23,088 nt of DNA, taken from assembly GCA_963977675.1 (NCBI GenBank), contig CAXBPY010000047.1, positions 1-23,088 on the forward strand, written 5' to 3'. This document shows positions 14,909 through 22,944 of this stretch, in pieces. Made by a program: the position numbers and the translations under genes. A model generated the notes under the pieces. That model was not told the origin of the DNA. It searched no databases and was given only the letters and a program-made list of their open reading frames with translations. The DNA is from CAXBPY01 sp003455275 (GTDB taxonomy: Bacteria > Bacteroidota > Bacteroidia > Chitinophagales > UBA10324). Each line of letters begins with the position of its first letter. Position 1 is the stretch's first letter.

Positions 14909-15508
14909 ATGGCAGTTTACAAATTCAGAGTTGCTTACGAAGACGATGATAATATTTTCCGAGATATAGAAATCAAACCTTCTCATACTTTCAGAGACCT
15001 GGATGAGTGTATTGCTCAATCATATAATTTTCCAAAAGATAAGAAAAGCCGCCTTTATAAAAGCAATGACAGATGGCTCAAGCTTGATGAAATCAATATT
15101 GACGAGAAGCCCGTGAAAAAGAAAAAGGAAATTCATCAGCCCATGATTATTCATTACATTGATGATCCGCATCAGCATTTCCTCTATGAGTTCGAAAGCA
15201 AGAAACAAACTTTTAACCTGCTGATTGAATTGCTGAGTTTAAATGGCAATGAAAAAGCCGGAGTAGATTATCCGATGATGGTTCGCAGTTCTGGTCCATC
15301 ACCGGTAAAGAAGGATGACCTGATGGCTCATCTTTCAAAGAAAGAAGCTGTGGATGATGACGAACAATATGCCGTGGACGAGGAAGATGATGATGTAGAG
15401 GGAATGGGAAAGGAAGGTGATGAAGAAGGCGAAGAAGAAGGCGGTGATGATGCAGATACTTCAGAGTTCGATGAATTCAATATTGAAGGCGAGGAATTCG
15501 ACCGCTGA
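14909..15508 (+). CDS. PRiA4b ORF-3-like protein with acidic tail
   Basis: 199 residues. The N-terminal part (about 1-130) is a PRiA4b ORF3-like domain: YKFRVAYEDDDNIFRDIEI, then the HTFRDLDECI...FPKD segment, and the HFLYEF segment. In databases this family is often named IS1096 passenger TnpR-like, from an early hit. That does not mean a transposon here, and no transposase or terminal repeats are nearby. Residues about 145-199 are strongly acidic (runs of Asp/Glu with Gly), a tail common to Bacteroidota members. It stops 3 bp before the miaA GTG start, so the two share a transcript. The role is unknown. Constant pairing with miaA in relatives would be a clue, but I cannot check it here. Confidence 0.8.
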   Translation: MAVYKFRVAYEDDDNIFRDIEIKPSHTFRDLDECIAQSYNFPKDKKSRLYKSNDRWLKLDEINIDEKPVKKKKEIHQPMIIHYIDDPHQHFLYEFESKKQTFNLLIELLSLNGNEKAGVDYPMMVRSSGPSPVKKDDLMAHLSKKEAVDDDEQYAVDEEDDDVEGMGKEGDEEGEEEGGDDADTSEFDEFNIEGEEFDR

Positions 15509-15511
15509 GTC

Positions 15512-16423
15512 GTGAGTGATATTTCTTCAGATAAAAAATCAGAGCGCACATTAATTGTTATTGCAGGTGCAACAGCCTCAGGGAAAACTGATGCGGGTAT
15601 TTCTCTTGCAAAAAAATTAAATACAGAAATCATCTCTGCAGATGCACGGCAATTTTACCGTGAGATGAATATCGGAACTGCGAAGCCAACCACTGCGCAG
15701 TTAGCAGAAGTAAAACATCATTTTATTAATTCACTTTCCATACATGATGATTACAGCGCCGGTAAATTCGAAGCCGATGTTGAGTTATTGATGAATAAAC
15801 TTTGGAAAAAATATTCAACACTCATAATGGTTGGCGGCAGCGGACTTTTTATTGACGCTGCAATAAATGGACTCGATGAAATTCCAAAGGTCAATGCAGA
15901 TGCAAAACAAAAAGTGAAAGCTCTCTTCGATAAAAATGGAATTGAAGCACTGCAATCAGAATTGAAAAAATTGGATGAAGCTTATTACACCGAAGCGGAT
16001 ACAGAAAATCCTCACCGGATGATTCGTGCGCTTGAAGTTTGTTATACAACCGGAAAACCATTTTCATCTTTCAGAAAAAAGAACAAGAAGCAAATCAATT
16101 TCAAAGTGAAATATTTTGTGCTGGATGTGGAGCGCGAAGAACTATACAACAGAATCAATCATCGTGTTGATGATATGATGAATCAGGGTTTGGAAGAAGA
16201 AGCAAAATCGCTTTTACAATTCCGCAACCTGAATTCTCTGAACACAGTTGGCTACAAAGAGCTTTTCGAATACTTCGACGGAAAATATTCTTTGCAGGAA
16301 GCAGTTGAAAAAATAAAACAGCACACGCGCAACTATGCAAAGCGGCAGTTGACCTGGTTTCGCGGGGTGGAAGAAGCGAAGTGGATCACTCACGAAAATC
16401 TATGCCGGCTTTTCAATCTTTAA
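15512..16423 (+). CDS. miaA: tRNA dimethylallyltransferase MiaA
   Basis: 303 residues. MiaA transfers the dimethylallyl group from DMAPP to N6 of adenosine-37 in tRNAs that read UNN codons. A P-loop is at residues 19-26 (GATASGKT, with Ala for the common Pro). The conserved DARQFYREMNIGTAKPT (44-60), VGGSGLFIDA, the NPHRMIRALEV and GKP segments and the late tRNA-binding part (ARRQLTWFR-like, here AKRQLTWFRG) are all present. The length is typical. The start is GTG at 15512, 3 bp after the previous stop. The next in-frame ATG lies at residue 52, beyond the P-loop, so the GTG start is well supported. Confidence 0.96.
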   Translation: MSDISSDKKSERTLIVIAGATASGKTDAGISLAKKLNTEIISADARQFYREMNIGTAKPTTAQLAEVKHHFINSLSIHDDYSAGKFEADVELLMNKLWKKYSTLIMVGGSGLFIDAAINGLDEIPKVNADAKQKVKALFDKNGIEALQSELKKLDEAYYTEADTENPHRMIRALEVCYTTGKPFSSFRKKNKKQINFKVKYFVLDVEREELYNRINHRVDDMMNQGLEEEAKSLLQFRNLNSLNTVGYKELFEYFDGKYSLQEAVEKIKQHTRNYAKRQLTWFRGVEEAKWITHENLCRLFNL

Positions 16424-16444
16424 CCCGCTCACTACTTTCGAAGA

Positions 16445-17164
16445 ATGACCGACACACGACTCTCAGTTAACATCAACAAGTTTGCAACACTGCGCAATGC
16501 CCGTGGCGGAAACAATCCTGACATCATTAAGATAGCAAAAGACTGCGAGCGGTTTGGTGCGGAAGGAATTACAGTTCATCCGCGCCCTGATGAACGACAC
16601 ATCCGATACAATGATGTTCTTGATTTGAAAAATGTGGTGACAACTGAATTCAACATTGAGGGTTACCCTTCAAAAGATTTTCTTGAGCTTGTTTTAAAAG
16701 TCCAACCCGCCCAATGCACTCTTGTGCCCGATGCTCCTGATGTTCTCACCAGCGATAATGGATGGGACACAATCAAGAATAAAACTTTTCTGAATGATGT
16801 GATTGCTGAATTGCACGAGAGCAAAATCCGTGTTTCACTTTTCATTAATCCCATCGAACAATTCATTGAAGGAGCAAAAGCAGTCCACGCAGATCGAATT
16901 GAATTATACACCGGTCCTTATGCGCACATTTTTTCTTATGACCAATCAAAAGCTGTTGAGCCGTTTGTTCAGTCAGCGAATTATGCTCAGTCAATTGGTC
17001 TGGATGTAAACGCCGGTCACGATCTTGATTTGAACAATCTTTCCTTCCTGAAAAAAAATATTCCGTTCCTGGCAGAGGTCTCCATTGGTCACGCTCTTGT
17101 TTGCGATGCACTTTATTATGGATTGGAGAATACGATTCAGATGTATCGGAGGCAGTTGATGTAA
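16445..17164 (+). CDS. pdxJ: Pyridoxine 5'-phosphate synthase PdxJ
   Basis: 239 residues, full length. PdxJ condenses 1-deoxy-xylulose 5-phosphate with 3-amino-2-oxopropyl phosphate to make pyridoxine 5'-phosphate, the last ring-forming step of the DXP-dependent vitamin B6 route. Recognisable motifs are LSVNINKFATLRNARGG near the N-terminus, GITVHPRPDERHI, LVPD, the NAGHDLDLNNL segment and IGHALVCDALYYGLE near the C-terminus. The start ATG is 21 bp after the miaA stop. TACTTTCG at 16433-16440 is a one-mismatch -7 box that would give an almost leaderless transcript, so the gene may have its own promoter as well as read-through from miaA. Confidence 0.96.
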   Translation: MTDTRLSVNINKFATLRNARGGNNPDIIKIAKDCERFGAEGITVHPRPDERHIRYNDVLDLKNVVTTEFNIEGYPSKDFLELVLKVQPAQCTLVPDAPDVLTSDNGWDTIKNKTFLNDVIAELHESKIRVSLFINPIEQFIEGAKAVHADRIELYTGPYAHIFSYDQSKAVEPFVQSANYAQSIGLDVNAGHDLDLNNLSFLKKNIPFLAEVSIGHALVCDALYYGLENTIQMYRRQLM

Positions 17165-17257
17165 CCTTTCTCTGAACAAGAAAGAACATTTTCAAAATTC
17201 ATCTTCCCATTGAATTCTTATTATAGAATTTTTCAAACTCATGGTTACTTTTCGGAA

Positions 17258-17650
17258 ATGAAATTTCACAAAGGGTTAAAGTTATTTTCACTTACAGTTA
17301 ACATTACCCTCCTTCTGACGCTATCTTCCTGCAATTCTTCTACATCAATTGTTAATTCTTCCTCTGATACTTCAGTGGTGATTCATGATTCACTGCCAAA
17401 AGAGAAAACAATTTCGTCAAGAGTGTTCATGATTGATTCATCTGATATAAGCAAAGGTTTCGCATATCACATTGAAGCGGGTGATTTCAGAATTGATCAA
17501 ACTACCATTCCTGCAATTCAGGGAAATCAAACATTCAAGTCCGCTGAAGATGCACAAAAGGTTGCTGATATTATGATAAGAAAAATTCAGCACGACTCAA
17601 TTCCCTCAGTGACACCTGAAGAACTTCAGCGTCTCGGAATAATAAAATAA
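17258..17650 (+). CDS. DUF4907-type lipoprotein
   Basis: 130 residues from the ATG at 17258. An in-frame ATG at 17210 exists, but the downstream start places a proper signal peptide at the N-terminus (KFHKGLKLFSLTVNITLLLT) with lipobox LSSC (Cys25). The C-terminal half (IDQTTIPAIQGNQTF, then EDAQKVADIMIRKI and a TPEELQRLGI end) fits the DUF4907 family as I know it, a small domain restricted mostly to Bacteroidota. The anchor suggests an envelope location. It is 5 bp upstream of the first kelch gene and begins the kelch cluster. No molecular function is known for the family. Confidence 0.8.
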   Translation: MKFHKGLKLFSLTVNITLLLTLSSCNSSTSIVNSSSDTSVVIHDSLPKEKTISSRVFMIDSSDISKGFAYHIEAGDFRIDQTTIPAIQGNQTFKSAEDAQKVADIMIRKIQHDSIPSVTPEELQRLGIIK

Positions 17651-17655
17651 GCACC

Positions 17656-18849
17656 ATGAAAAAACTTTCGCTCATTTCATTTTTCGTTTTTACAATTTGT
17701 AATTCATTCGCTGCAGGAACTCTTGTGTGGGTTCAGAAAGCAGAGTTCCCTCCTATTGCCCGTCATCGGAGCGTTGGCTTCTCAATAGGAAGCAAGGGCT
17801 ATCTCGGACTCGGACACATCAATGCCGGCAGTTTCAATATTGTGTATGCTGACTTTTGGGAATTTGATCCGGTGTCAAACTCATGGACACAAAAAGCAGA
17901 TTATGGAGGAGGACAAAGGTTTGGTGCGGTTGGATTTTCGATAGGCAACAAAGGATATATCGGACTCGGCACTGATCAGAATTATGCTGACCCGAATGAT
18001 TTCTGGGAATACGACCCGCTTACGAATGTGTGGACACAACGCGCAATGTATCCTTCAACAGGCAGTGATGGTGCAATCGGATTTTCTATTGGCAATAAAG
18101 GATATGCAGGAATGGGTTACACCGGTATGTGGTGCGAATATGATCCTGCTCAAAATCTTTGGACGCCTAAACAAATGTGCCCAGTCAGTATTTCGTACGG
18201 GGCATCTTTCGTAATTGACACACTCGGATATGTTACAGCGGGTTCGTATGCGTTCCCCTGTCCTCTCTTTGCTTATAGTCCTGCGCTCAATCAGTGGATT
18301 GGCAAGGCAGCATTTCCCGGACAAGCACGATTTGGTCCAACAGGTTTTGCAATCAATCATAAAGGTTATGTGGGTATTGGTTGTGATTATGGTTACAATG
18401 ACTTCAAAGATTTTTTTCAATACAATCCTGACTCTGACACATGGGATTCGCTTCCTGAATTTCCCGGCTCTCGAAGACACTATGTGCCCGGATTCAACAT
18501 CGGCAATAAAGGTTACTGCGGCACAGGAACAAATGGAACCAACCTGAAAGATGTATGGGAGTTTTACAATTACATTCCATTCAGCGATACAACAGGAGTC
18601 GAAAATATTTTGGGCAACATTGAATTCATTCTTTCTCCGAATCCTATTACTACTTCTGCAAAAATTCATTCATCTATTTATCCTTTCACACTTGAACTGT
18701 TTGATCTGAGTGGAAGAAAAATTTTATCTGAACAAGTAACTAATGAAGATTTTGTTTTCGACAGAAAAAATATTTCATCAGGAATTTATTTATTGAGTGC
18801 TTCAGTCGCCGGCGAAAGAATTCATACCGAAAAAATTATTCTTCCATAA
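17656..18849 (+). CDS. Secreted six-repeat kelch propeller with T9SS tail (first of three)
   Basis: 397 residues. Signal peptide 1-19 (ends SFAAG). Six kelch-type repeats each carry a W-x-x-K/R-A turn with a following FP or YP, and a FSIGNKGY(I/A)G(L/M)G strand. The repeat starts are near residues 25, 77, 126, 169, 214 and 263. Such arrays fold as a beta-propeller. Residues about 322-397 are a T9SS sorting domain (LSPNPITTSAKIH, FDLSGRKIL, SSGIYLL). The mature protein should be on the cell surface or secreted. No catalytic Cys/Tyr pattern of galactose oxidase is evident, so a binding role is more likely. It lies 5 bp after the DUF4907 gene and 3 bp before the next kelch gene, in one operon. 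Confidence 0.9.
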   Translation: MKKLSLISFFVFTICNSFAAGTLVWVQKAEFPPIARHRSVGFSIGSKGYLGLGHINAGSFNIVYADFWEFDPVSNSWTQKADYGGGQRFGAVGFSIGNKGYIGLGTDQNYADPNDFWEYDPLTNVWTQRAMYPSTGSDGAIGFSIGNKGYAGMGYTGMWCEYDPAQNLWTPKQMCPVSISYGASFVIDTLGYVTAGSYAFPCPLFAYSPALNQWIGKAAFPGQARFGPTGFAINHKGYVGIGCDYGYNDFKDFFQYNPDSDTWDSLPEFPGSRRHYVPGFNIGNKGYCGTGTNGTNLKDVWEFYNYIPFSDTTGVENILGNIEFILSPNPITTSAKIHSSIYPFTLELFDLSGRKILSEQVTNEDFVFDRKNISSGIYLLSASVAGERIHTEKIILP

Positions 18850-18852
18850 CAA

Positions 18853-20085
18853 ATGCGCGGTATGAAAAAATTTTTAGTTACCGTTTTTTTCTTTTCCATC
18901 GTTGGTTCTGTTTCTGCTGAATGGATTTGGACTAAGAAGGCTTCCTTACCATATGGCAAAAGAGATCGTGCTGTTGGTTTTTCAATCGGCGGTTTTGGGT
19001 TTATTGGTACAGGCATGGACTCAGTCAACATGGTGCTCAATGATTTTTGGAAATATGATACACTTACAAATTCCTGGTCGCAGGTTGCATCGCTTCCCGG
19101 AATGCCGCGTCGTGATGCGGCTTCATTTGTGATCGGAAATTTTGCATATGTCGGCATTGGCATTGCTGATTCTTCTTCGTTCGGAAACACGCTTAATGAT
19201 TTTTATCGGTATGACCCTGTAAATAATCATTGGGATTCCATTGCACACTTTCAAAGCGTAAGTGGATTTGGGGTTTATAAAGCGGCCTCGACCGCTGTCA
19301 ATGGAAAAGGTTATGTTTTCGGAGGAAGAGATTTTGGTTACAACAGCTACGAATGTTATTGCTACGACCCTGTAGCCAATTCATGGTCAGCAATTGCAAA
19401 TTTTCCGTGGTTTGATGGAAGAAGCGGTGGTGTTGCATTTGCCATGAATTCCAAATGTTATATCTGTTGCGGGGAAGATGAGAATTATTACTACAATGAT
19501 TTATGGGAGTTTGATCCTGCACTTAATACATGGACTCAGAAAGAAAATTTCCCGGGCACTTCACGAATTGCACCTGTAGCTTTTACAATCAACAACACTG
19601 CATTTGTCGGAACAGGAACTGATGGCGGATACAAAAGAGACTTTTGGAGTTATGATGCAAATAGCAATTCATGGAATTATGTAAACATGTTTGATGGTGA
19701 TGCAAGAAGAAGCGCTGTTGCATTTTCTATTGGCAATTCAGCGTATCTTTCCTGCGGAAAAGCTGCAACAGGAACTAAGAAAGATTTGTGGCGCATGACA
19801 TGGCACCAGCCATTTGCTGAAAATGTTGATGCTGAATTTTATTCCCTCAATAATTTTTCTGTTTACCCGAATGTGATTTCTCGCGGAGGTGAAATTCACC
19901 TGACCGGAATTTCAAATCATCAGGATGAAATTCTGGAAGTGTATGATATCAAAGGAAAACTTCTGACAACAATTTCTTCACCAAAAGAAATTGTTCAATT
20001 GAATTTCACTTCTTCAGGGGAATATTTTCTTCGGTTAAAAAAATCTTCAACTTATTCTCTTACACAAAAAATATTAGTGTGGTAA
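18853..20085 (+). CDS. Secreted six-repeat kelch propeller with T9SS tail (second of three)
   Basis: 410 residues, or 407 if the second ATG at 18862 (MKKFLVTVFFF) is used. The later start looks like a better signal peptide. The peptide ends near SVSAE. Six W-centred repeats begin near residues 26, 75, 127, 178, 227 and 274, with the strand AFSIGNSAYLSCG and relatives. The middle part is Cys-rich (ECYCYDP, KCYICCG), unlike the other two copies. Residues about 334-410 form a T9SS-type tail that diverges from the others: it has SVYPNVISRGGEI in place of FPNPASN and ends in KILVW. It is a paralogue of the flanking genes, formed by an old tandem duplication. The 3' end overlaps the next gene by 7 nt. 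A binding or surface-display role is inferred. Confidence 0.88.
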   Translation: MRGMKKFLVTVFFFSIVGSVSAEWIWTKKASLPYGKRDRAVGFSIGGFGFIGTGMDSVNMVLNDFWKYDTLTNSWSQVASLPGMPRRDAASFVIGNFAYVGIGIADSSSFGNTLNDFYRYDPVNNHWDSIAHFQSVSGFGVYKAASTAVNGKGYVFGGRDFGYNSYECYCYDPVANSWSAIANFPWFDGRSGGVAFAMNSKCYICCGEDENYYYNDLWEFDPALNTWTQKENFPGTSRIAPVAFTINNTAFVGTGTDGGYKRDFWSYDANSNSWNYVNMFDGDARRSAVAFSIGNSAYLSCGKAATGTKKDLWRMTWHQPFAENVDAEFYSLNNFSVYPNVISRGGEIHLTGISNHQDEILEVYDIKGKLLTTISSPKEIVQLNFTSSGEYFLRLKKSSTYSLTQKILVW

Positions 20086-21266
20086 AAAAAATTCTGACAA
20101 TCGCCATTCTGTTACTGAGCATAAATTTCTGCCGGGCAGCATTGGACTGGATAGCTGCACCTCAATTTCCTGATATCGGACGAACCGCCTCCGTCGCTTT
20201 TGTAATTGGCGACAAAGCATATGTTGGTCTGGGCTACGATGGTTTTGTCAATAAGAAAACATTTTACTGCTTCGATCGAAATACCAATCAATGGACACCG
20301 GTTCCCGAGTTCGGAAGCTTTGCGCGCGCTGCTTCTGTTGCATTCTCTATCGGCAGCTATGGATATGTCGGAACCGGAACCGGCATTAGCACTTACAGTA
20401 AAGACTTCTGGCGTTTCAATCCTGCCACCGGATATTGGACTCAGATGGCTGACCTTCCGGGAAGTGCACGACACTCTGCAATTGCATTTGCTAATGTTGA
20501 TTCAGCTTTTGTTGGTTTTGGATATGATGCTAACGGATATAAGAAAGACATTTACTGTTATCACCCGTCGAGCAATTCATGGAATCAAAAACTTGATTTC
20601 CCCGGAAGCGCCCGATGCAAATCATGTGTATTCACTCTTAACAATAAGGATTATTTAGTTGGCGGCAATGGAGGGTTTCTATTGAACGATTGTTGGGAAT
20701 ACACTCCCGCAACCGATAGCTGGATTCAAAAAAGTGATTTTGCCGGAACACCGCGCGAACAAGCTGTTGCATTTTCATTGCAGAATTTCGGCTATGTAGG
20801 TCTTGGATATGATTCTACATTTCACTACAAAAAAGATTTTTTCACTTACGATGCACAAAATGACAACTGGATTCCTTTTGACACTTTCCCGTCTTATGCG
20901 CGAAGCGGTGCGGTTGCATTCACCTTCAACACCCGCGCATATGTAGGTCTCGGATTCGATTCTGTTCCGCAAAGAACCTTTTACTACTTCGCAACTTTCA
21001 ATGATGCAGTTAAAAATGTGATGGACGAAAATCAGATTCAGGTTTTTCCGAATCCGGCGAGCAATCAGTTATCAGTTACACTTCAACAATCTCAGTGTGA
21101 CAACATTTGTGTTTATGATTTGAACGGCAGAAAAATTCTTGAACAAAGTATTTCAGGAAATAATAAAACTGAAATTGATATTGCTTCACTTCCTGCGTCT
21201 GAATATCTTTTGGTTATTAAGTCCGGTAAAAAAACTTTATCCGTCCGGAAGTTTTTGAAGAATTAA
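20079..21266 (+). CDS. Secreted six-repeat kelch propeller with T9SS tail (third of three)
   Basis: 395 residues. The start is GTG at 20079, overlapping the previous stop by 7 nt. The next ATG in frame lies far inside the propeller, so the GTG is well supported by the signal peptide (VKKILTIAILLLSINFCRA). Six repeats begin near residues 24, 72, 120, 168, 215 and 264, with W-I/T/N-x-x followed by FPG or similar and the strand A(F/V)AFSIG.YGYVGTG. Residues about 320-395 are a clear T9SS sorting tail (QVFPNPASNQLSV, VYDLNGRKILEQ, LPASEYLLVIKSG). The propeller is similar to the two upstream copies but clearly diverged. It is likely expressed with them through translational coupling, with the TPR/TonB-C gene 22 bp further on. 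Confidence 0.9.
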   Translation: MVKKILTIAILLLSINFCRAALDWIAAPQFPDIGRTASVAFVIGDKAYVGLGYDGFVNKKTFYCFDRNTNQWTPVPEFGSFARAASVAFSIGSYGYVGTGTGISTYSKDFWRFNPATGYWTQMADLPGSARHSAIAFANVDSAFVGFGYDANGYKKDIYCYHPSSNSWNQKLDFPGSARCKSCVFTLNNKDYLVGGNGGFLLNDCWEYTPATDSWIQKSDFAGTPREQAVAFSLQNFGYVGLGYDSTFHYKKDFFTYDAQNDNWIPFDTFPSYARSGAVAFTFNTRAYVGLGFDSVPQRTFYYFATFNDAVKNVMDENQIQVFPNPASNQLSVTLQQSQCDNICVYDLNGRKILEQSISGNNKTEIDIASLPASEYLLVIKSGKKTLSVRKFLKN

Positions 21267-21288
21267 TTTTCAGCACAAATAATTTTTT

Positions 21289-22041
21289 ATGAAATCAGTT
21301 CTGCTTGCAGCCTTTACTCTTATTCTTTCTCTTCAATCATTTTCTCAGACCAAATCAAAGTCAGATTCACTTATCAATGCAATCATGCATGATCAGGATG
21401 CGACTGCGCCCCAGAATGAAGGGATATCATTAATCAAAAGCAATAATTTCTCAGGTGCCAATACTTTTTTCTCCAATCAAATTGCTAATGATCCCACCAA
21501 TACAAATGCCTATCTGAACCGCGGAGTTACACAGTGGCAGATGAATGAGCCCGCCAACGCCTGTAAAGACTGGAGTGCGTTACTTGCTCTCGGTGATACC
21601 GCTGCTTTTAAATTACTGGATGGAAAATGTCATGGGCAAATGATTGTAGAAAAAGACACGCTGCCCAAATCAGTTTATCACAAATTATTTTCGGAAAAGA
21701 AGGATTCAAAAAGTATGAATGATAATTCAGGTGCAATGACTTTTGTTGAAGAAATGCCTGAGTTTCCGGGCGGTGATAAAGCGCTTCTTTCTTATTTGGC
21801 TTCGAACCTTAAATATCCGGCATCCGCAAAGTCAAAAAATATTCAGGGAACTGTGGTGATAAATTTCATTGTCAGTTCACAAGGAACAATTCTTTTTCCT
21901 TACATAAAGAAAAGATTGAATGCAGAATGTGATAAAGAAGCATTGCGCGTGATCAGCAATATGCCGAAATGGAAACCGGGAAAGCAAAACGGAAAAGCTA
22001 CTCTTGTGCGTTATAATCTTCCGGTGAAATTCGAACTCTGA
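21289..22041 (+). CDS. Exported TPR/TonB C-terminal domain protein
   Basis: 250 residues. Signal peptide 1-20 (ends SFSQ). Residues about 43-115 are TPR-like (NFSGANTFFSNQIANDPTNTNAYLNRGVTQ, then ACKDWSALLALGD). Residues about 150-250 are a TonB C-terminal domain: VEEMPEFPGGDKALLSYL, LKYPASA, GTVVINFIVSSQGTI and MPKWKPGKQNG. The same motifs occur in the TonB at 8554-9357. It has no membrane helix and no Pro-rich linker, so it cannot work as an inner-membrane energy transducer. It is probably periplasmic. The TonB-C fold may be used to bind outer-membrane receptors or other envelope partners. The gene is last in the kelch cluster and ends 6 bp before the convergent channel gene, leaving no room for a normal terminator between them. 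Confidence 0.86.
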   Translation: MKSVLLAAFTLILSLQSFSQTKSKSDSLINAIMHDQDATAPQNEGISLIKSNNFSGANTFFSNQIANDPTNTNAYLNRGVTQWQMNEPANACKDWSALLALGDTAAFKLLDGKCHGQMIVEKDTLPKSVYHKLFSEKKDSKSMNDNSGAMTFVEEMPEFPGGDKALLSYLASNLKYPASAKSKNIQGTVVINFIVSSQGTILFPYIKKRLNAECDKEALRVISNMPKWKPGKQNGKATLVRYNLPVKFEL

Positions 22042-22047
22042 AATAGA

Positions 22048-22839
22048 TTACTCTCCTGCCTTTACAGTTTTCTTTTTGCTTCGCTCAACTGCTTCGGCAT
22101 GTTGAGTCAGTTCTTCGGTGCTCAATATTTTTTTCATCGATTTATGCCGAAGCGAAAAGAAAACACTCATACCCGGTCCAATTAATGTGAAGGTAAAACC
22201 CGCCATGCCAGAGGATTCCGGAGGAAGCTGTAATGCAACAACAATGGCAAGCAAGCCAAAAAAAGCAAGCAGCAGGTTACTCAGCATTTGTGTTTTCAGG
22301 TTAAAAAGTTCTACGCGGTTTAAAAAAAGTTCGTCGCGCTTCCGCCAGGCATGTTGGTATAAAAAAAAGAGCATGACATAAACTGCAATAAAACCACAGC
22401 AATACAATACCATTAATTGAGGTACTTCTTCAATGCTTGAAAACGGATGAATAAATTCTCCCTCATGAATATGAGTTCCAACGGTAAACAAGGAGAACAA
22501 AAATTTTAATGGATATACATAACACAAAACCACAAACAAGAGAATTGCATTTAAAAGTATAGTCGTGACATCTCGCAATCCAAAGTATCGGAAAAACAAA
22601 TACTGTTTATACCAAATCAATAGCAGGAAAGTGTAGCAAATAGCAAAGCCAAACATTCCGGTCATTGTTTGAAGCAACTCATGAAATGTTTTTGGAACTT
22701 CGAGCGAAACTATTGTAAGAGTAAGCGCAAATGCAAACACAGCATCACTGAACGCTTCGATACGCAGAATCTCATGGTTGCGCCATACAAAGTGCCCTCC
22801 TCTCCGTCCGGGCATCTTCATGATTTTTTCACGAATCAT
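22048..22839 (-). CDS. TMEM175-family potassium channel protein
   Basis: 263 residues of the TMEM175/DUF1211 family, which form K+-permeable leak channels. The family signature RIEAFSDAVFAFALTLTI lies at about 26-43 (Phe30-Ser31-Asp32 being the FSD core). About six membrane helices follow, at roughly 28-45, 55-78, 85-112, 140-162, 185-205 and 210-232. The C-terminus is charged (STEELTQHAEAVERSKKKTVKAGE). The start could be the ATG at 22839, 22821 or 22815, since the first three in-frame Met residues all lie before the signature. It converges with the TonB-C gene (6 bp between stops). No promoter element was recognised upstream. Ion specificity is from family knowledge only. Confidence 0.88.
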   Translation of the reverse strand: MIREKIMKMPGRRGGHFVWRNHEILRIEAFSDAVFAFALTLTIVSLEVPKTFHELLQTMTGMFGFAICYTFLLLIWYKQYLFFRYFGLRDVTTILLNAILLFVVLCYVYPLKFLFSLFTVGTHIHEGEFIHPFSSIEEVPQLMVLYCCGFIAVYVMLFFLYQHAWRKRDELFLNRVELFNLKTQMLSNLLLAFFGLLAIVVALQLPPESSGMAGFTFTLIGPGMSVFFSLRHKSMKKILSTEELTQHAEAVERSKKKTVKAGE

Positions 22840-22944
22840 AAGAAAATAATTTTTGATAAATGTAAAAGCAGAATAATTTTATAGGAAGCTTGTATATTAT
22901 TTAGGCTAATATTTTATAGCCTTTTATTGTAAATAAATTAATAA

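Noticed and set aside
14909..15508. Possible mobile element, because this family is often labelled IS1096 passenger or TnpR-like
   Set aside because: No transposase, terminal inverted repeats or target-site duplication can be seen nearby. The gene is coupled to the housekeeping gene miaA, so the label is historical.
15328..15633. Minus-strand frame with long Ser/Pro runs opposite the acidic-tail gene
   Set aside because: The Ser/Pro runs are the complement of the Asp/Glu codons of the acidic tail on the plus strand. It also runs into the start of miaA.
17166..17184. 6-bp hairpin (CTTTCT / AGAAAG) just after pdxJ as a terminator
   Set aside because: The stem is short and weak, the loop is 7 nt and there is no T tract directly after it.
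17210..17257. Upstream ATG at 17210 as the start of the DUF4907 lipoprotein
   Set aside because: It adds 16 residues before a normal signal peptide and would spoil its N-terminal position. The ATG at 17258 gives a standard lipoprotein signal.
18055..18669. Minus-strand frame of 204 codons inside the first kelch gene
   Set aside because: It is antisense to a clear propeller gene with a T9SS tail, and has no start context, motif or neighbour to support it.
17656..21266. Kelch proteins as galactose-oxidase-type enzymes
   Set aside because: I could not find the Cys-Tyr cross-link or copper-ligand pattern of that enzyme family. The repeats alone do not support catalysis.
22903..22922. 6-bp hairpin (AGGCTA / TAGCCT) between the channel gene and the right-edge gene
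   Set aside because: The T run follows on the plus strand, where no gene ends. On the minus strand, where it would be needed, no U tract follows.
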